64,000 nt of DNA from Echinometra lucunter (Eukaryota > Echinodermata > Echinoidea > Camarodonta > Echinometridae), in NCBI GenBank assembly GCA_029962745.1, contig CM057156.1, positions 33,300,027 to 33,364,026 of the forward strand. Reading direction: 5' to 3'. Under the pieces are notes generated by a model. It saw only the letters and a program-made list of their open reading frames with translations. It had not been told where the DNA came from and did no database searches. Positions within the stretch are counted from its first letter, which is position 1. Each line of letters begins with the position of its first letter. This document shows positions 1 through 12,394 of this stretch, piece after piece. A program made the position numbers and the translations under genes.

Positions 1-3000
1 CCCGTTGCATATTTTGCGAATGATTGCCCATTCCGTGGCCTTATCAAGTTTCAAATCTACAATTCAAGACAGCCCGCTAACCGAATCTATGCCCAGTTAG
101 ATTGTCTTGTTAGCTTGCTGTCTTTTGTCTCTTTCCACTTCAATGTCCCCCAGTCTCCCTCTCTCTCTCTATTTTCTCTTTCTGGAATTCACAAACCTTT
201 TTCCCCCCTGTTTGTGGATGACCACACATGACCACACATGACCGAAAGGGGAGTACTCTTTGAGAGTGGATGATAAATTGATGGGGAAAAAATGAGGGTA
301 TGGTTTAGTTTTTGATTACTTGTCTTCAAATAATGTTTGTGCAATTCTGGCAAGCCTCTATTTTCAAATTCATTAAAAACCACATTAAGTCATTTATTAT
401 GCAGGCAATACCATTTAATTCTACTTTCACAAACAACTAGACATACCAATGTGAATGGTTCAAACAAACAAACAGGTTTCAAAATATTTGAATTATTAAT
501 AGCCATACATTGAAAAAAAAGAAAACATATTTTTTCATTAATGATATGAGCTGAAGTTTGAGAAAGTAATTGTAAGCACTTTAATTGTTAGGAACACATT
601 TTGATGTATGAAAATTCATGAAAAGTAGAGATGAAAAAACTTATTTAGACCCTCCTTGTGATGCTTTTCTCATATTAAAAATACCAACTGTACAAGTTGA
701 AGTAGATGTCAGTGGAAAATGGCATCTAGTGCAAGTTAATATCAGTGCTTAAAGTAGATATTCATTGATTTAAAAAACTGGCTTAATTTTCATTATCGTG
801 TAGGTGAAGCTTAGATTGGACAAGTTTGTCACAATTCAAACAAAAGATTTCAGTTATCAGAAGCAGTTTCATTTCCCTTTTAGAATGTTGTGAAATATAG
901 GCACATTTGAATACATTAAATTCTTTATAATGTGAGAAATAATTGCACTGCAATTATGTTCATTCTTTATGGGACATCGTCTGCTTGGGCAGGATTGGTG
1001 CCTTCTGTGAGGTCATTAGGACATCGCTATTTTTCTGGCGAATTGCTCGTATATCACAGATGCTGGAAGGTGGTTTATTTTTTAATTACTTGATAGTAGT
1101 TGATGTAAAACTGTTACGATTGCTATCTGTTAGCTTGCCAGTTTCTGGTGATACATTATTTACCAGATTTATGATTTTTTTTAAATGTGTACTTTAACAC
1201 GGGGTTTAGTTCATAATGATGATCAATAGGATTTTAATGAGTGATACATGTAAATGCATCCAGAAAGGTTAAGTGAAGAAATATGCTCAGATATAGGAAA
1301 TAAAACCATTCCAAATATTTATTGTAAGAAAGTATTCTGTGGAAAAAAAGAAGAGCAAGAATTAGACATGATTCACAAGTCATAAGTCAAGATATTTAGA
1401 ACACACCTGTTCTTGATTTGGATAATGGACTGTGAGTATTAAGTGTCAGGATTTTTATGTCATTTGCTGATAAATGTCTTCTGATAAATGTCTTCTAAAA
1501 GGCAGAAGGTTATGTGGCTTTATCTGTTCACATAGAATCAATGCCTTTCTGGCTTTTGTAAGACCTTTGAACACTTCCACTTTCCCTTTTATTGTAGTAG
1601 ACTTTATGTTACAGGGCCCTGAACAGACAATTTGACCAAAATACGATGGCCTAAAGATGCTGGCAGATCAGCAAGTGGAATTTTACCAAAACAGATAAAC
1701 TTTTAAGAAGGTTGTTGAAAAAAGGTCTATTTCATGAATGAGACAACTTGCCCTCTTATCTGACCAGAATTATGCAATGGTTGATACCACTTCTAAGCTG
1801 ATAGTAAACTTTCTCACATGATTGGATAGCTCTCATGCTCAATTGGCTCACACACCTGCATCTACGTTGTCCAAAGTCAAATCGATTTTCTTGCCATGTT
1901 CTGTCAAGATGATTTCAAATCTGGCATGACATCTCCCTTGCACATTTACTTTTCTGGTTTAAGTGGAAATGATGAACACCTCTCTCAAAAATATTTGGGA
2001 AGCATTATTATTCAGTAAACCTTGAATAGACCTACTTTAATTTAAGGAAGGGTTAATTTATGGAACCAACCCTTTTTGTTAGATGAAGACTTCCTAAATG
2101 TGTTTTCTTTTAGAATGACTGAAAATGCTGAGGTGGGATTGTAAATACCATAAATTGTCAAACTTTGCAATGTTCCTTAAAATGCAGCAGAACAATTGTA
2201 AGTGTAGATTATAAGAGAATCTTTGACCTAATTGTCTTTTCAATGGGGGGGGGGGGGGAGGAATTATACTTGCATACTGGAAAAATGATAGTGCGATGCT
2301 CAAAAAAATGTTCTGACTGTCCTTTAAAAGAGACTAAAGGATAAAAGAAGCAGAAAATGAATAAATAAATGTTACCAAAATAAGGAATGGAGAAGATACT
2401 TGGCAAGAAATTAAAATCTCTCATTTCGAGGATGGTATTAGCATTTGATCTTGTGGATCGAAGTAATTCGCATTATTTGCACGACGCCATCTAGTTCCAC
2501 CCCCTCAGGACGATCCAGCACAAAAGACCGACAACCCTAATTTAGGCTATCCCTATTCCTGTGGGGGATACCCTATCGCCTCTTATGCTCCGCTTCCCTG
2601 AATCCTTTGAAATCGTTCTCATGGAATATCCATCTTCCAAGCAGAACATTGACCCCATGAGTTTTGTCATCTTCACTTTGCCGACGGACTCCCATCCACC
2701 ATGCCTCCCTCCATTCCACTGTTTTCCTCCTTCTCCTCCTCCCTCCCTCGCTTTTTATCTCTTCCTACCCTATCCTGCATTAGACGATGTCCTCTTCTTT
2801 TTTTTTTTTTATCTCCCATATGAATTCCACATTGTTTCATCCCACTAGCTGGAGGCAGGCTTGGCGTTTGCTCCGTATATTATCTTTTCCAGTGGGATAT
2901 TTTTTTCTCATCTGAATAATTTGCTGCTGATGTGCCTTCCCCTGTCCTCAGTAATGGTTGGGACTTTCTCTACCAGTGCCTCCCAATCTTATATTTGTGA

Positions 3001-3170
3001 TTTTTCATGCATGATCTGAACAGTACATTCAAGTTTTCCTTCTCTGCATGTTGATTGCTGTGTATAGACTTCAGATTGATCCATTGTAATTGGTAGGGGA
3101 GATAATAAACTCTCATTTTGAGGGGTAAGCAAGCACATTGAAATCATTTCTGGAAGAGATGGTGGAGTGT
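1..3170. other. Upstream intergenic or intronic DNA without a recognised gene
   Basis: AT-rich DNA with short open frames only, none with splice sites or codon bias that persuade. It contains a small direct repeat (gaccacaca at 221-241), a 17-bp tandem copy near 1472-1499 (ctgataaatgtctt), a G13 run at 2246-2258, and a C/T-rich stretch at 2690-2790. The part 2440-2590 is slightly CpG-richer and could be a conserved non-coding element. Confidence 0.6.
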
Positions 3171-3176
3171 AAATAA

Positions 3177-3432
3177 CCAATCAGCATGGCAGTGTAGTTG
3201 TAACTAATTGAATCGAGGTACACCGGACACGGGGCCAACCGTCCAAAGTAAAATGCAATCATCACGCGTCCGTGGTGACGGATGCTGCGAGTGCGATGTT
3301 ACTTGCTGGGCTGAGCTCTCTGCATAATGTGATGTCACAGATTTAGCCCTTTTTCCCTGAGTGACTACTTTATCTCTGTGTCTTGCATCTGGAGAAGTTT
3401 TCTGTGATTGCATCACTGCTCTCCTTGCCGGC
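3177..3432 (+). promoter_or_regulatory. Possible promoter and 5' UTR of the gene
   Basis: A CCAAT box sits at 3177-3181, followed by sequence with clearly more CpG than its surroundings (for example ACGCGTCCG near 3264) and a CRE-like TGATGTCA around 3331. No convincing TATA box was seen. An in-frame TGA at 3358-3360 precedes the chosen ATG with no other in-frame ATG between, as expected for a 5' UTR. The transcription start is not visible from sequence alone. Confidence 0.35.
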
Positions 3433-3862
3433 ATGGAAGGTTGGACTCGACGTCGTTCCCTTTCATCGGCTGCCACGCGTCGGACGTCGTCATCGACATC
3501 GCGCCGGGCATCTACATCATCCCGGCGGCGGCCATCGACGCTTCCTCCTCTGCCCCAGCAGACGGAGATGGAGCAGTGGCTAGCCCAGATGTCGCCCAGC
3601 ACCGACGTGGCATCCCCCGTCGATCAGACCCCACCAACGCCCGATGACGATATGAGGTGCTCCTGGCACATCGGACGCACCACCACTAAAATGGCACCTG
3701 TGGAAGATGGTCTTAAGTACATGCTTGTTGAGGTGTTATACTTCACAAGAGTAATGATTCCTGATAATGCTTGTTTATCTCCCCAGGGAGCCCGCAGAGA
3801 ATCACTCTCAAGATTCAGTACATCCTGCCCACTTCTTACAGAGGACAAGCCGGAGGTCGAAG
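3433..3862 (+). CDS. Exon 1: Arg/Ser-rich N-terminus of the RhoGEF-like protein
   Basis: The ATG at 3433 has a good context (GGC ATG G) and an in-frame stop 75 nt upstream. The frame stays open for 143 codons to a donor (GAAG/gtcagt) that leaves phase 1, which is what exons 2 and 3 require. It begins MEGWTRRRSLSSAATRR and holds RRxS motifs at residues 6-9, 16-19, 24-27, 32-35 and 121-124, then a Pro/Ser/Thr linker (PLPQQTEMEQWLAQ, then TPPTPDDD). The first 220 nt are GC-rich and the middle (3657-3786) is AT-rich and could be a small intron (gtgctc to ccccag). Removing it shifts the phase and no longer fits exon 2, so the continuous version is preferred. No recognised domain. Confidence 0.55.
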
Positions 3863-6800
3863 GTCAGTGAGCATTCATTCATTTACTAACAATTACCTTA
3901 CCCCCTTACACCAGTCGTATCTTTACTACCAAATTTTATTTCATTCAATTAGTAAAAAATGCTATACATAAACGTCATTCTTTTGGGTTGCTCTGGATAT
4001 GACTTGTCCTTTAAATGATATTTTGGTACATAGAGGTTTCTTCTATGAGCTAACCAGAATGAATAATGCATAAATTATGATAATTAACATTGCAAAAGTT
4101 CAAATGGTGGTCAATGCATCTCATTTGAATTCTTGCAGTGGCTTTTCCGTACTAACCCTTCACATCCCAGTCATATACTTATATTTCATCCTCTAGTATA
4201 TATGTATTTTCCCCCGAATATACTATAAATCATAGTGCACTTTTTTTTCTTCCTTTCCATTTTCAAACTGCTTTCAATTTACTTGTCCTTTTATTGTTTT
4301 TCCTTTTCCTTTCTGTTTTTATTTCTTCTTTAAGGCATTATATGTGATCAACCATTTATTCTTTCATCTCCTGTTTATGCATACATGAAATGCCCCATGC
4401 ATGTTGCATGTATCTCATTATTTTTTTTCTTTCTGAATTTCATCCACCTCCTCTCATTGTGAGTTTGGTTGGCTAGCTAGCTATGTTTAAAGTATGTCAT
4501 TTTGACAATCTTGATTTAGAGAACGAATTACCAAAGTACAGTCAACTCTGGTATTTGTCTTTGCTGCCGCTGTGTTTTAATATCTTCATTAGATAGCAAT
4601 ATATCATTTTGCTTGAAGTAAATCAATTTTTTTAGTTGCTAGATTAGAAAATAATTATTATGTCACTAGTTAAATGAACTGTTGAGTGCCAAAAGGACTC
4701 TATACTTCCACCTTGATTTTCAAAACAATTAGTCATAGCCATAGCATGTTAATAGATAGTAAACATTCTTACCCCCTAAAAGAGGATGTTAAGTTGTTTA
4801 AACCTAATTTGTTTCTTCTTTTCAATATTTACATCAATTTCTACATAGCATATATTATTCTTTATTGCTCTGGAACTATTGTTTTGAATATTTATAGCAA
4901 CTGATGTATTGTTATGTGTTGTACTGCATGTAATTTGTGTTGATTCCCTATTCTTAACTCATTTCATTTGTTTTAACCGAATGTGATTTATGGTATACCC
5001 TGAAGCTACTCACTTTCCAGAATGCCATGTGGAATTAGAGATCTTCTCATTCTTTCTTTCTCTTTAACCGTCTTTATTGTCCAAGAACATCCATTCAACC
5101 CTAATACATCAATTCAACTTCAATTGCACACATGGCTTTCCTTTTATTACTATCACCCATCATTTCCCTCAAAAGAAGCACCACCATTTTAAACCGGTAA
5201 ATGTAAATTGGTTTGCAAAATGTTAGAATACGATATCTTTTTGAAAGGTGCATGTTTATTGTTATATTCAACATTTAAAACCAACATCATATTTTGAAGA
5301 ACATATTTTTGTAAAGATTGATCATTTTTATATCCAGACTGTATCATGCATTAATCCACATATGATCAATACTGGACTTTATCTTTTAACAACTAAAATG
5401 ACAAAAATGCCCAGAATTTGTAGGAATTAATTGTGTATTTCGTAATTTGAATAATAGGCATTTTTTTGTAGTGATGGTATTAGTTTTTGTGTTTTGGGCC
5501 ATACAAAAGTTCATTAACAACAAATGAGGGAAGGAAGAGGCTAAATTCTTTTCTTTCTTTTTTTTTTGGTGTATTTTGTGATAGTCATTGTGCTTCAAAC
5601 TTTGCAATGTTTGTCTCAAGCATCTTTATGTTATAGAGTTTACTGAATTACTGACAGTTTTGTCTAATAAATCTAATTGAATGTTTTTATTTCATGAGTG
5701 CTTATTTGAAATTTACAATGCTAGTAAATCAAGAAATTGAACAACCCAAGACATTGTATCATCTAGGCTTGCAAAGGTTAACACACTGAAGGCAAAGTCT
5801 GTGATAAATGTGGAAGAAACCCATTTCAAATGCCTTTTTTCCAATCAAATTATATCCAACAGGTTATAAGAATAACCCTTCAAGTGAATTATGTAATTCT
5901 CTTCCAAAGCGAGATTATTATTATATCCAAACCTAGCGATCTCACCCACCGTCTTATGCTTAGTGGACCTAGGTTGGCATGGCGATTGCACTCTTTGCTC
6001 TGCCCACACATGTCCCAAAGAGACTTATTTGTATTTTACCTCTTTTCTTCCTCTCTTTTTCTCCTTCTGACGTTTCTACCCTCGGGACTCCCTCCATGTT
6101 TAGGGGGCACTTATCGCGTCAATAATCAAATTGCCCCTATTTAATTCAACTACGATATTTGCGCAAGACTCGCAAATGTCAATTTTTACAGACCCCTGGA
6201 ACGCTTTTTTTCCCTCTCCCCCTTTTCCTTCCCTAGTTTGATCCTTGTTGCTTTCTGACGTAGCATTATAGGAAGCGTCCCATGAGGCATTAGTTCTATA
6301 GCCATCTGTTCTTCCTGTTTATTAGCTGGGGCATGTGGATGAGATTAGAAAGAGAAATATGTTTCCAACTTCAGACTGACCCTTCAAAATATTTGGATTA
6401 ATAAAGCGTTAAAGCTCTGCTTTATCTGTGGAATGCGAATATAGGTTTCAAATTGCTTTAAAAATACAATTCTTTCCAAGCAGAGCTTCCATTTTATAAA
6501 TAGATTTGATTTTCTTGAGAGACTCATGGATATTCATAAGTTTTGAGGAAGAGAGCCTGAGATTTTCCTCTTCGTATCACTGATGTGATCCAGCAAAATC
6601 CTTTGACCACTGTTTCCATTGCAACTCAAAATTAATTCATTTATCATCACCTACTTTTCATATAACTCTTATTTGGTTGTTCCAGTTCCTTATCCTAGCA
6701 GGAATTCCAGTGCTCTTTATTTCATTTTACTTGACACAATATAAATTGTCAATCCCATCCCTTTTTCATCATTAAATTATTATTTGATCACAAGTTGTTT

Positions 6801-8078
6801 ATATGACTGCATTGCAGTTTAAATCATGAGCAATATAAGAAAAGGAGGAAACAAAGTATTGATTGATAATGTTTGTGTCTTGTTTATTCCAGGCTTGCAT
6901 TTCCTCATGTTTGTAGGCCAAGCATCACATCAATTATCCATTTCACAGTTCATCTGATAACCATTTCATTCCAACCAATTGCATTCTCTGAAATCATGAC
7001 AGTTGCATGTTTTGGCAAAAAAAGGCTGACATACTCTCTGACAGCGTGACAAAATTAAGAAATGACTTGAAATGCGGGGAAGAATTGGACCCTGTTTCTA
7101 CCCTCCTTCCTAGTATCAAATTTCTTCTGTCTCTTCTTCTTCATTTTCCCCTCTCCATATTCATATTTCTTGTAATGTACTTGTGATGGCCTTGTATTAT
7201 GTTACATTATGGTGATTCTCCTACCAGAAATAGGGGCCTACTTTGCAAGCCTCTTAATAAAACTAATTTGTATGTATTCCCGTTCCTAAATTTATCTCTC
7301 ATTGTAACTCAAGCTTGCTATTTTACCTATTCACTTGAAAATGCTCTCATATTCTTCATGTTCTGAAAAAGAAGGCCTCAACTTTCTTCTTGATTTTCTA
7401 CCTATGAATCGCTTTGTAACTGATTATAATTAAGTTTTATTGTCTGCTCTCTTAATTTCCCATATTTCAAGGCTGTGTATTGCTTCAGTAGGTCCTTTCA
7501 ACAGATTTCTTGTTTTTAGCTGCTCAGCAGCAAGATGAAAGCACTCTAAGTTGCTGTAAATTTCTTTCCTCTGAACTTGAATATTAAACAAATAAAAGGC
7601 GACAAATACTTTTGATCCCGGGCCGCAGGAGTCGGGGATGTAGAGTCACATAGACCTGCACACGTGTAAAACCGATGAGAGTTCTGTTTATACGATATGT
7701 GTATGAAATGATGTGATCATTGTGCAGGGAGCGGTTGGGATGCAGTGGTCCCTCTAGCATAGGGAACAACGTAACTCTTGCATTGCATTCATTTCAAATA
7801 TTTTTCCAGAAATTCACCGGAAGTCATAAATGGAATATCACACAATCTCAATCATGTATCTCCTTATGCAAAGCGGACAATATGAGACTATATTTTTTCA
7901 CTTACATACCAATTTTGTTTCTGCTACCAAAACTACATGAGCTTTAACTTTGTCACCCACAGTCCTATTTCTGTCATTAGTTTCTGTCATTATGATTCTG
8001 TCTACTTCTCCATTCTCCATCTCTGCCCATCTATTGCTCTATATCCTTCCTCTGCTCTCTCACGGTCAGTCTCTTCCA

Positions 8079-8082
<4 letters not shown>

Positions 8083-8116
<34 letters not shown>
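8083..8116. repeat. (CT)n microsatellite
   Basis: About 17 uninterrupted CT units inside a 400-bp pyrimidine-rich tract (roughly 7990-8420). The Ser/Leu-rich open frames across it are a by-product of the repeat. Confidence 0.9.
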
Positions 8117-8119
<3 letters not shown>

Positions 8120-10077
8120 CTATTTCTCTATTTTTCTTTCTATCTTTCATCTCTCCCTCTCTGTCTCTCTCTAACTATTGTCACATCTCTTGCACTTATT
8201 TGCTGATTATGACTCTCTCTCAACTGACTTCCATTTATCAATAGTTTCCAATGTAATTAACATTAAACTTACTCTCACTTCCTTTAAATCTGTCTCTTTA
8301 CCCCTCCTTCTACCTGTCATCCTCTTTCTCTTCTCCCTCCTTTTCTCTTTTTCTTTCCACCCCCTCCTGGCCCTCTCCCGATCTTTCTCTTTCTGTTTCT
8401 CCGCATCCCACGGTGGACCTTGCTTAGCAAGGAGAGACCTAGGAATATCATACATCATGAGTTAATAATAACTGCACTATCAGACGAATATCACTAGGGC
8501 ATCTCAGGGATGTTCTCCTTATGTCAAACCTTGGAAGTATAATCACCAAGTGTTGACAACATCTCTTTATTATAAACACTGAGAGGGAGAAAGAAAGAGG
8601 GAGAGAGACAAATCACCGAATTCGTGGGAACATCGATTTCTACCCCTCAAACGGGATAACATTGTTCTTATTGATTTGTTAATGGAGGAGTGGGTTTCTC
8701 ATGTGCAGTTTGCATGGGTTGATGAGTGACATTGTTAGCTAAAATGAGAAGAAATAGTTTTTAAGTGATAATTCAGGAATTCAATTGTATGGTGGCATTT
8801 TATGCATAGTTTTTGGATTTGTATTTATTGACCTATCTTGAAATTTTGAGGTATAAGAAAGCCATGCAGAGGTTGCTGCTTTGAATGAAAATTTCAGAAT
8901 TTACCCAAATTACTGAGATTTTCTTACATTAATTTATCACTGGTTGTGTGTATTGACATAAGCACATAGGTGTAAGTACTGGAGATATGTTGGTTTGGGA
9001 AACATGCAAGAAATTAATTATTTTACAAGTGTTTTAGATAGGAAATATGCTCTTAAGTGGCATAATTCATCGCTGGTTTTGCAGACTGACATACCTGCAT
9101 AGACTTAAGTGCAGGAGATAAATCATTTTGAGAAACCAGCAACGAATCAAGATATCAGGATTAAAGCCTTATGCATCTTGTTCATTTCTAGGTGCATTTT
9201 TAAAAAATCTCTTTGTATGGCTTTTCTTTGTGGAGTTAGTTCTATTGAGAGCTATAAGGACATAAGTCATGTCTTTATAACATTGAAGTTCTTTCTCTGT
9301 CCACAGAAGAAGGTATTTCCCTCCTATCTTTGATCGTGTCTGCTATGTGTCAGGACATTCAAATATCCTTCATTCATAGAATTAACCCTGTAACAACTGA
9401 CTTCTCATATTCCCATAGGCTTTACACAGGAAGCACCTGGCTCCTGTAAGCAATGGATTAACCCATAGCAATACAGAGTTTTCTTCAGTCCTAAATTAAC
9501 CAGCCTTTCCTCCTAAAATTTGCAACAGATGTTTTTATCTTCAATTCCTACATGATTTGAAAAAAATTTAAATATTTATAACATGAACCAGTGTGAATGA
9601 AAATTGCAAAAAACTTACAGAAAAATTGTCAAATTGTACATGAAAATAGTGAATATATACTTTACACTGCATTGCCAATTTTGAGGATCAAATAATTTGT
9701 TGCAATTCAATTGTTCTTATTTGGGAATGGCACAATGTAATGCATTGGAAATGGACTCTAAATTTTCAGTGATTTTTGCTCTTTCTGTTCATGTTTGATG
9801 TGTAATTCCTTACATTCTAGATCAGAGCATATTACAAATGTTACTAAAAGGAAAGGGTGAACCTTTATGGGTTAATGGCCTTCTGGCTCTGAGCAGACTT
9901 TTATTCAGTTTTGATACTTGATCAGGCAGATGTCAGACTTAAACACTCAATAGATATGCTAACCTGCATGGAGACAATGATTCTAAATATTTTCGCAGGG
10001 TGTTGATTTGAAAGGGAAATGAGGTAAATTTGATTCCCAGAAACCTAGTTCTTAAACCTGAATGTTAATGAGAGAGT

Positions 10078-10279
10078 TAGAGGGGTTGATAGATGGGGGA
10101 TAAAAGTAGAGGAAGGAAGGAGGGAGGGGGAAGAGAGAAGAAGAGAGATGGGAGGGGGGAGAGGATAATAAAGAGGGAAAGTAGAATAGAGGGAGAGAGG
10201 TGGAGAAAGTGGAAGATAGAAAGTAAGAGAGAGAGAGTGAGAGAAAGAGAAAGGAAAGGAAACAAAGATAAAAAAGGAT

Positions 10280-10315
<36 letters not shown>

Positions 10316-10330
10316 AGAGTGGGAGATGAG
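10078..10330. repeat. Purine-rich tract with (GA)n core
   Basis: Nearly pure A/G on the plus strand for about 250 bp, with a clean (GA)n at about 10286-10311. Mirror-symmetric polypurine DNA of this kind can form triplex structures; here it is annotated only as low-complexity sequence. Confidence 0.85.
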
Positions 10331-12245
10331 ACACGGAAGGATCAAGATAGTATGTAAAGTAAAAGACGGCTTTTCTTAGACTTAAAGCATTGCCTATAGG
10401 AACCGGATGTTCCCTAAATGTGAGAATGCAAGAATTCAGTAGTCAACAGGTGAATTAATGGTATAGAGATATCAGTACATTTTGTGAAGGGAAGGAGGTG
10501 GGTGGGAAGGAAAGCTAGTTTTTGTCACAGCATCAGCTCTCTGTTGATAGCTGCTGCATTTACAAATTCCGTTTTAGATTAATCTAATTAGAGAAATGAA
10601 TATTGAAATTTGTAATTTGTTATTTTTGTTGCCTTTTTGTCTTTTGTCTTTTTGTGACTCGCGTGACACATTTTGAGGGTGTTTTCAATCTAAAATATTG
10701 TCAAGCTCATCACATATAAATGCAAAAACCAACTTGATATGGTAAAATGAGTTTAAAATAAGATTTAGTACAAGAAATGATGTATCTACAGAAAATGGAT
10801 CATGCTTTAAAGAGTGTGATTAAAAACAGTACCAAATAGGCATAATTCTTGGATCATATCTGATCTCTGTTGCGGAAGGTGTAACTCGGTTGTTTGAAGG
10901 TGAAACGTGGTGAAAAATCAGATTTACACCTTTTGAACATATACCTAGCCAAACATGAATCACTTTTTTGAATTAGTTGAACTTGAAATGTTAAGCTCTT
11001 GGTGTCTAGTTACATGGAATGGCTGATTTGGTGTTGATGTGTAGAGACAAAGTTCTGCAAAAACTGAGGTCAAACACTGCTGTTCAAAATGAGGAAAGGA
11101 AGGAACATATAGGCTCCTGGTTGACATTACTTATTGGTTTTAAAGCATGGTCTTTTAAGATTCAAAAAGAGATACAACATGGCAAACTAGTGAGTGAAAT
11201 GGGAGTAGTCTAAAAGTAAGAAAGAAAAGTAAGCAGCATGTATGAAAAATTTTCTGGATAATCTTGGTAGCTGATGCACTGAGTTACTGTACCTGGGATA
11301 TTTATGATACATATTTATTATTAAAATGGTAAACGGTATTTTGATACTAGCATATATATATATACTATGATAAAAATGTGGTCTTCATGTACTCTCAGGA
11401 GTAGATAACCTCTCTGAAATAGAGAAAATAGTTGATTGTGCAATGTGAAAGACAGGGGTTGAAAAATGGATATGGGGTGGAAAACGGGTTGTGGATAGCA
11501 TTTTGACGTGAGTAGAAACACTGTCTTTAGTTGCTTCTGCTACTGATGAAAACAAGGCAGCATTCCATGGTCATTAAAAGCTAGCTCCCCTGACCTTCAT
11601 TATTGATTTCACATTTAACCTTACATCAAGCTGAAAATACACTCTGGAAGGCCACCCCTAAAAACACTGTCATGAGGCATCTCTCCCCCCCCCCCCCCCA
11701 ATCCTCTTTCTGCTCCACTGTCACATCGTGAATTCATTGACCTTTTCCTTCATGGAATTTATTATTTTTGTGATGTTTTGACGTAGAGTTGTTGGACATT
11801 AGAGGCGACTATTAAAGGTCATTTTCGCTGTCTACATACTACACAATGAGTGCATTTTGGAATTCAGTGAGATGAAATAAGTCATATCAATGTGAAATGG
11901 AAACAAAATCAGAGAAGATAAATGGTAGTAGAGCATTGTATTCTGATAGAGATTACAGGTAAGGAGTGATGAATTAGAAAGGCATCCCAAAGCTTATGAC
12001 TTGCGTGTTCTCCTAATTCTCTCATGCTGTTTTTTATTCAATGATGTGTAAGAGTAGGGTGTCTTATTAGCTCTGCTGGACATCGAGAAAGAGAGAACGA
12101 AAGAAAGAAAGAGGGAGGAGAGCGTATGAGTGGTGAAGAGAGAGAAAAAAATGCTCTGGGAAAGCAAAATTTGAGCTCATCGGCAGAGGCATTACCCAGT
12201 GAAGCAAGTCGGGTTGCGTGTTGAGATCGTCACCAGCCTTGCGGA

Positions 12246-12394
12246 ATGTTGGATTACTGTTCTTACGGAGGAAGCGAGGGACCATGTGGTGGTTGTACGG
12301 CCTGCTGCAGGGTGCTGCGGTGGCAGACTAACGCTTCTATCAAGATGAAAGTCGCTACGAAACCTACCGGGGCTTGCCATCTCACTGGTTCGTG
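12246..12394 (+). CDS. Possible alternative first coding exon (Cys-rich N-terminus)
   Basis: A GC- and CpG-rich island at 12180-12395 stands out from AT-rich intron. The ATG at 12246 is preceded in frame by TGA about 24 nt upstream and is open for 49 codons to a donor TTCGTG/gtaacc (phase 2). It starts MLDYCSYGGSEGPCGGCTAC and continues CRVLRWQTNASIKMK. Phase 2 fits exon 4 (34668) but not exons 2 or 3. The seven cysteines near the start recall membrane-anchoring N-termini, but this is only a suggestion. Both other plus frames and the minus strand are also partly open here, so coding is unproven. Confidence 0.3.

Larger units (their letters stand above)
3863..12100. other. Intron 1, first part: no gene seen
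   Basis: AT-rich intron sequence. Contents noted: pyrimidine-rich stretches at 7930-8440 including a (CT)n core, a purine-rich stretch at 10070-10320 with a (GA)n core, fragments of dispersed repeats near 9380-9500 and 9870-9930, and a C14 run near 11686. No exon with good splice sites and fitting phase was found here. Confidence 0.5.

Noticed and set aside
3657..3786. Small intron inside exon 1 (gtgctc to ccccag)
   Set aside because: Splicing it out gives phase 0 after exon 1, which does not join to exon 2 or 3, while the unspliced frame is open and leaves the required phase 1. An alternative isoform joining exon 6 remains possible.
12067..12380. Minus-strand open frames over the CpG-rich island
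   Set aside because: No better supported than the plus-strand frame, and no splice sites that would connect them; the plus strand matches the direction of the gene.
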